Source: Candidatus Heimdallarchaeota archaeon (lineage in GTDB: Archaea > Asgardarchaeota > Heimdallarchaeia > Hodarchaeales > LC-3). Taken from it: a DNA stretch of 10,305 bases. This document shows positions 6,971 to 10,305 of the stretch, piece by piece. The stretch's first letter is position 1. Each line of letters begins with the position of its first letter. Location of the stretch: positions 1-10,305 of the forward strand of contig DAHXPE010000456.1 in the NCBI GenBank assembly GCA_027364495.1. The letters run 5' to 3'. Made by a program: the position numbers and the translations under genes. Below the pieces are notes generated by a model. The model worked only from the letters and a program-made list of their open reading frames with translations. It searched no databases and was not told the origin of the DNA.

Positions 6971-7072
6971 CCTTTCCAATTAATAAAATCTTATAGATTT
7001 CGGTATAGCCCATAGGTTTTAACAGGCAAAAAAAATTCTTCTTTTATTTCTTCATCAAATAAAAATGGATTA

Positions 7073-7090
7073 ATGAAACTTGATAAGTGA
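7073..7090 (+). other. ATG leader ORF overlapping the Hsp70 start in another frame
   Basis: ATG at 7073 reads Met-Lys-Leu-Asp-Lys and stops at TGA 7088-7090. A +1 shift at that TGA would continue as Asp-Ser-Glu into the Hsp70 frame. This may mark the real start with a single-base assembly error, or a recoding site. If neither, the TTG at 7080 is used. Confidence 0.35.
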
Positions 7091-8978
7091 TTCTGAAATT
7101 ATTATTGGAATTGATTTTGGTACAACTAATTGCAAAATATCATTTTTTAACAAAGATACAAAAAAGATTGAAATGATCACAAATGAAGATGGAGAATCAA
7201 TTTTTCCCTCAATAGTACATATCAAAAATTTTGATTCATGTGTGGATTATAAACTACCTTTTGATAATAGATTTATTATTGGAACCCAAGCGAGATCATT
7301 TCTATTATCTGAACCTGAAAAAACCTTTTATTCAATAAAACGCAGGCTAGGGTCAAATGACGCTTTATTTAAAATTCATTTAGATGAATTTGGATCTGAA
7401 TTTATTGCTTCTTTGATATTCTACAAACTTAAGAAAATTGCAGAATCCTATTTTAACCAATCTGTTAGTTATTGTGTCCTAACTGTTCCAGCAAACTATA
7501 ATGATAATCAAAGACAATCAATAAAAGATGCAGCCGAAATCTCTGGTTTAAAGGTAATTCATTTAATCAATGAACCGACCGCTGCAGCTTTGGCTTATCA
7601 TAATACTGTTAATAACATGGAAAATAATAACAAAAATCCTATGCAAAGTGAAAAAAGAGTGCTTATCTATGATTTTGGTGGAGGCACTTTTGATGTCAGC
7701 CTTCTAACAATTGTTGATAATTTTTATGATATTGAAGCGACAAGTGGTATCAATCATTGTGGAGGGGATGATATTGATCAATTATTAATAGATCGAGTAT
7801 TAAATGAATTAAAAAAAATTTCTAACATTGAAATACCAAATACATTTCAATTTAAAAATTATTTAAGAGATGAATGTGAAAAAGCAAAAATAAAACTATC
7901 CACGGAAGAAAAAGTATCAATACATTTTCCATTTTTGAAAGACAAGCAAGGAGAAATTTTAAGTCCACAGATAGAAATCGATAGAGAAAATTTTAATAAT
8001 TTAGCGATTACTATTATATCTAAGACACTTGAACCCATTCAAGAGGTATTATCTTTATCTGGTTATGACAAAGAAAGTATTGATAAAATACTCCTTGTTG
8101 GAGGGACTTCGAATATTCCTTTAGTTAAAAATGTTTTAGCAAATGAATTTCCAATCGATAAAATAAACATGGAATTCAACCCTTTTTTTGTTGTCTCTAT
8201 GGGTGCAGCTATGTATACGACAAACCAATCTACTGATGAACAATGTAGCATTGATATTTCAGATATTTCTTCTCATTCTTATGGTATAGAGGTAATTGAT
8301 CAATCATTTGAAAATTTATCCGTCACTAAAATTATTGAGAAAAATGATAAACTACCAATAAAAAGGAAAGGAGGTCCTTTTACTAATGCTATTGATTTTA
8401 CCAATCAAGTTGCATTTAAAATATACCAAGGTGAAAAAACGTCACCAAATGAAAATTACTTTTTAGGTGAGTTGTTAGTAAACATTCCACCTAGACTTTC
8501 AGGTGAAATCCAATTCATGGTTGAATTAGGCTTAGGTCAAAAATTTGGTTTGCTGGAAATGATTGCGAAAGAAATAGGAACAGAAAAAACCTATAATACA
8601 ACATTTATAACTAATGGTTCATTATCCTTTAAAAAAAAGATCTTTTATTCGAAAATTTTGAAAAATAATTTATTACTGATTGAAATATGTAATAATCATG
8701 ACCAAATCAATCATACAATTCAAATGCAATCAGAATCATCAGTTCAACAAGTAATTAACCAAATTCAAACCTTTATTCCCCAAACAGCTAGTAGTGATAT
8801 ACAACTTCAGTTCCAAGGTAAAAGACTTAGAAAATCACAAATTCTCGAAGATATTATCAAAACAGTTGATAACTCTGACAAATCTCTTTTTAATAATGAA
8901 ATGATTGATAAAGTAAATTTTCAGGACGAATTCAATATTTTTCCTACCATTAAATTTGATTTAATTATGAATGATTAA
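7080..8978 (+). CDS. Divergent Hsp70 (DnaK-like) with C-terminal ubiquitin-like domain
   Basis: ATP-driven chaperone of the Hsp70 family, probably cytosolic. The ATPase domain (about 6-385) is complete: phosphate-1 GIDFGTTN (10-17), NEPTAAALAY (164-173), phosphate-2 DFGGGTFDVS (198-207), adenosine loop LVGGTSNIPLV (339-349). The interdomain linker is degenerate, without the usual hydrophobic leucine run. A beta substrate-binding domain follows (about 400-505, including IYQGE and NIPPRLSGEIQF). The family's alpha-helical lid is absent. Residues about 530-629 instead match the ubiquitin pattern, with IQLQFQGKRLRKSQILEDI aligning to ubiquitin's [20 protein letters not shown], and a last strand PTIKFDLIM. 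There is no terminal Gly-Gly, so the domain should not be conjugated. TTG at 7080 is the only in-frame start; the first in-frame ATG would delete phosphate-1, and a TGA closes the frame at 7074. A frameshift from ATG 7073 is the alternative. The J-like gene follows directly. Confidence 0.93.
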   Translation: MISDSEIIIGIDFGTTNCKISFFNKDTKKIEMITNEDGESIFPSIVHIKNFDSCVDYKLPFDNRFIIGTQARSFLLSEPEKTFYSIKRRLGSNDALFKIHLDEFGSEFIASLIFYKLKKIAESYFNQSVSYCVLTVPANYNDNQRQSIKDAAEISGLKVIHLINEPTAAALAYHNTVNNMENNNKNPMQSEKRVLIYDFGGGTFDVSLLTIVDNFYDIEATSGINHCGGDDIDQLLIDRVLNELKKISNIEIPNTFQFKNYLRDECEKAKIKLSTEEKVSIHFPFLKDKQGEILSPQIEIDRENFNNLAITIISKTLEPIQEVLSLSGYDKESIDKILLVGGTSNIPLVKNVLANEFPIDKINMEFNPFFVVSMGAAMYTTNQSTDEQCSIDISDISSHSYGIEVIDQSFENLSVTKIIEKNDKLPIKRKGGPFTNAIDFTNQVAFKIYQGEKTSPNENYFLGELLVNIPPRLSGEIQFMVELGLGQKFGLLEMIAKEIGTEKTYNTTFITNGSLSFKKKIFYSKILKNNLLLIEICNNHDQINHTIQMQSESSVQQVINQIQTFIPQTASSDIQLQFQGKRLRKSQILEDIIKTVDNSDKSLFNNEMIDKVNFQDEFNIFPTIKFDLIMND

Positions 8979-9044
8979 ATGAATAAAGAGGAATTCATAG
9001 ATTTTGCAAATAAACTACCAGGAAATAGAAAACATTCAAAATGA
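8979..9044 (+). other. ATG leader ORF abutting Hsp70, out of frame with the J-like gene
   Basis: Directly after the Hsp70 stop, ATG 8979 opens 21 codons (beginning MNKEEFIDFANKLPGN) and ends at TGA 9042-9044. The peptide looks like a normal protein N-terminus. A +1 shift at the TGA, or one extra A in the AAAA run at 9038-9041, would fuse it to the J-like protein near its residue 14. It may be the true start of the second operon gene. Confidence 0.45.
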
Positions 9045-10236
9045 AATGGAAAAACAATATAAGCATATTTATTCATGGTTTTTCGCTCATGACCCATATA
9101 GTGTCTTTTATTTGAAAAAATCAGATAGGAATAAATATTATTTATCAGTTAGCAAATTTAATAAAATCCAAAATAAACTACAAAGAATAAATGATTCACA
9201 CCCAGATTGGGAACACGATTATTTGCATGGTCTACCAACTTATTATAAGTTATTTAATGTCCAACCAAATAAAGTAGATCCAATTAAAATTAATCTCACC
9301 AAAACAATTTTGCAAGATTTTAACCTTATTAGTAATGAACAAATTGAAAAGATTTCAAATATTCTCCTTGATAAGACTTCAGAACAGCTATATTATGATT
9401 TCATATGGTGTATAAGACAAATACTATGTAATATTGATGATGATGAATTTGATATAACAGAGAACCATAGAAATGACGATGTTGAAGAATTCAATAATCA
9501 AATAAAAGATAATATAATACAAAGATTTTATGGTTCATTTTCACTTATTCAATTATCAGGAATTCCTTCATTATATACTTTGATAGATTTAAAACAAACC
9601 GGATCAACTATCGAAACAATAAAAAAACAATTAGAAAAAATTGATTCTCCATCAAAAGAATATCAGAGCCTTTATACATTAATAGGATCTATCTTAACAA
9701 ATAAATTTATTAAAGAACAATATGATAAGACCGAATGCATGAATCGCAATGCTGATACATTTACAGAACAAAAAATTTATTTGATTCAAAGTATTAGAAA
9801 AAATTATTTTATTGATCTTGACAAATTTTATCCATTATATAATGAAATACTAAAAATGGTTTTATCATTAGATATAAAAAAAATTAAATCTATAACCATA
9901 TCTGTTATTATTGATTGGCTACAAACCATTGATGAGGGTAAAGATTATTTTAAACTTTTAGGATTAAAACCGGATTATGTGGAAGATAATTTCGAGAGTG
10001 AATTAAGAAAAAAATTTAGAGAAAAAGAAAGAACACCTGAAATAAATAGAGCTTACGGAGTTTTAAAAAATTATTCGAAACGTAAAGATTATATTTGGTT
10101 TATGAACAATTATCAGTTCTTAAAATTGTATCTTATTTTAACTAAACCAATCCAAGGTTCTTTCGATAATATCAATTTTAAGGAACAAGACATACAATAT
10201 ATTGAAATAATGGATAAAATTTGTCAAGATCAATAA
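9004..10236 (+). CDS. Hsp70-linked protein with three degenerate J-domain-like repeats
   Basis: Probable co-chaperone or Hsp70 partner. Three segments each begin with an aromatic-Leu strand-turn and end with a helix-III-like pattern of J-domains: about 80-135 (YYKLFNV ... SNILLDKTSEQLYYDF), 189-243 (LYTLIDL ... IGSILTNKFIKEQYD) and 313-367 (YFKLLGL ... INRAYGVLKNYSKRKDY). The third is the clearest. None has an HPD in the loop before helix III, so classical stimulation of Hsp70 ATPase is doubtful. An HPD does occur at 66-68, after a helix resembling J helix II, and could belong to a rearranged N-terminal J-domain. No membrane segment or signal is visible. Start: TTG 9004 (GAGG at 8988-8991 upstream); ATG 9046 and a frameshift from ATG 8979 are alternatives. 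Residues 402-410 and the stop come from the inverted arm, so the real C-terminus is missing. Confidence 0.8.
   Translation: MQINYQEIENIQNEMEKQYKHIYSWFFAHDPYSVFYLKKSDRNKYYLSVSKFNKIQNKLQRINDSHPDWEHDYLHGLPTYYKLFNVQPNKVDPIKINLTKTILQDFNLISNEQIEKISNILLDKTSEQLYYDFIWCIRQILCNIDDDEFDITENHRNDDVEEFNNQIKDNIIQRFYGSFSLIQLSGIPSLYTLIDLKQTGSTIETIKKQLEKIDSPSKEYQSLYTLIGSILTNKFIKEQYDKTECMNRNADTFTEQKIYLIQSIRKNYFIDLDKFYPLYNEILKMVLSLDIKKIKSITISVIIDWLQTIDEGKDYFKLLGLKPDYVEDNFESELRKKFREKERTPEINRAYGVLKNYSKRKDYIWFMNNYQFLKLYLILTKPIQGSFDNINFKEQDIQYIEIMDKICQDQ
9740..9838. repeat. Internal partner of the right inverted repeat
   Basis: These 99 bases, inside the J-like gene, match the reverse complement of 10207-10305 without a mismatch that I can find. 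They read as continuous coding sequence, so this is the original copy. Confidence 0.93.
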
Positions 10237-10305
10237 AATAATTTTTTCTAATACTTTGAATCAAATAAATTTTTTGTTCTGTAAATGTATCAGCATTGCG
10301 ATTCA
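10207..10305. repeat. Right terminal inverted-repeat arm (copy of 9740-9838)
   Basis: The last 99 bases are the exact reverse complement of 9740-9838, separated from it by 368 bases. Together with the similar arm at 1-95 this suggests a fold-back chimera or assembly-graph end. It supplies the last nine codons and the stop of the J-like gene, which are therefore not reliable. The T-rich run at 10242-10248 is part of the arm (antisense of coding sequence) and should not be read as a terminator. Confidence 0.95.

Larger units (their letters stand above)
6633..7026. repeat. Imperfect inverted repeat pair bounding a 0.4-kb AT-rich block
   Basis: CCTGTAAAACCCATAGG at 6633-6649 resembles the reverse complement of 7009-7026 (CCTGTTAAAACCTATGGG), with two substitutions and one gap. 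The shared core CCCATAGGTT is also a direct repeat (6642-6651 and 7009-7018). The enclosed block has no gene. It could be a small nonautonomous element (MITE-like) or chance; I see no target duplication. Confidence 0.3.
6618..7079. other. AT-rich region upstream of the chaperone operon
   Basis: No intact gene is visible. The minus strand has a short coding-like scrap (about 6656-6722, reading LLKYRKPFGFVIKLLEE) with stops on both sides, possibly a ruined neighbour of the nucleotidyltransferase. The region also holds an imperfect inverted repeat (6633-6649 with 7009-7026), a pair of 8-base direct repeats, and a TATA-like box before the Hsp70 gene. Confidence 0.5.

Noticed and set aside
8063..8251. 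62-codon minus-strand ORF
   Set aside because: Antisense to the conserved Hsp70 adenosine-binding region; shadow of the real gene.
10236..10260. T-rich terminator after the J-like gene
   Set aside because: The T run is part of the inverted arm, i.e. antisense of coding sequence at 9740-9838, so it cannot be read as a natural terminator.
1..10305. Terminal inverted repeats of a linear replicon or provirus
   Set aside because: The two end arms are unrelated to each other; each matches only its own neighbouring coding sequence, which fits fold-back artefacts.

Overview
This is an AT-rich (clearly over 65% A+T), gene-dense prokaryotic window. It most likely comes from an archaeon, with an Asgard-type archaeon as my best guess. 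The reasons are an XPB-type helicase paired with a SWIM protein, an Hsp70 carrying a ubiquitin-like tail, GTG/TTG starts, and TATA-like boxes rather than strong Shine-Dalgarno sites. An AT-rich bacterium is not excluded. No rRNA, tRNA or CRISPR array is visible.

Layout. (1) Positions 84-3983, minus strand: a two-gene unit of an XPB/Ssl2-family DNA helicase followed immediately by a SWIM zinc-finger protein whose C-terminus resembles the same accessory domain that forms the XPB N-terminus. The two probably act together in DNA repair or DNA opening. (2) Positions about 4150-6250, plus strand: an insertion sequence with an IS4-superfamily (IS1634-like) transposase. Its natural reading frame seems to begin 159 bases upstream of the long ORF and is broken by one in-frame TAG. 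(3) Positions about 6250-7079: a decayed, AT-rich region holding the remnant of a minimal nucleotidyltransferase (MNT-type) gene on the minus strand, a hairpin, an imperfect inverted repeat and candidate promoter elements for the next operon. (4) Positions 7080-10236, plus strand: a two-gene chaperone operon. The first gene is a divergent Hsp70 in which the alpha-helical lid appears to be replaced by a ubiquitin-like domain. The second protein contains three J-domain-like repeats, none with an HPD tripeptide in the expected loop. This pair is the best candidate for an undescribed system here.

Both ends of the window are inverted copies of nearby internal sequence: 1-95 against 440-534, and 10207-10305 against 9740-9838. 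The window is therefore probably a complete contig bounded by fold-back chimeras, as in multiple-displacement-amplified DNA, or by assembly-graph ends. As a result, the annotated stop codons of the SWIM protein and of the J-like protein lie in the inverted arms, and both true C-termini are unknown.

Both chaperone genes lack an in-frame ATG at the expected start. In each, a short ATG-initiated leader ORF ends in a TGA at which a +1 shift would enter the main frame. This could reflect TTG starts, assembly indels or real recoding.
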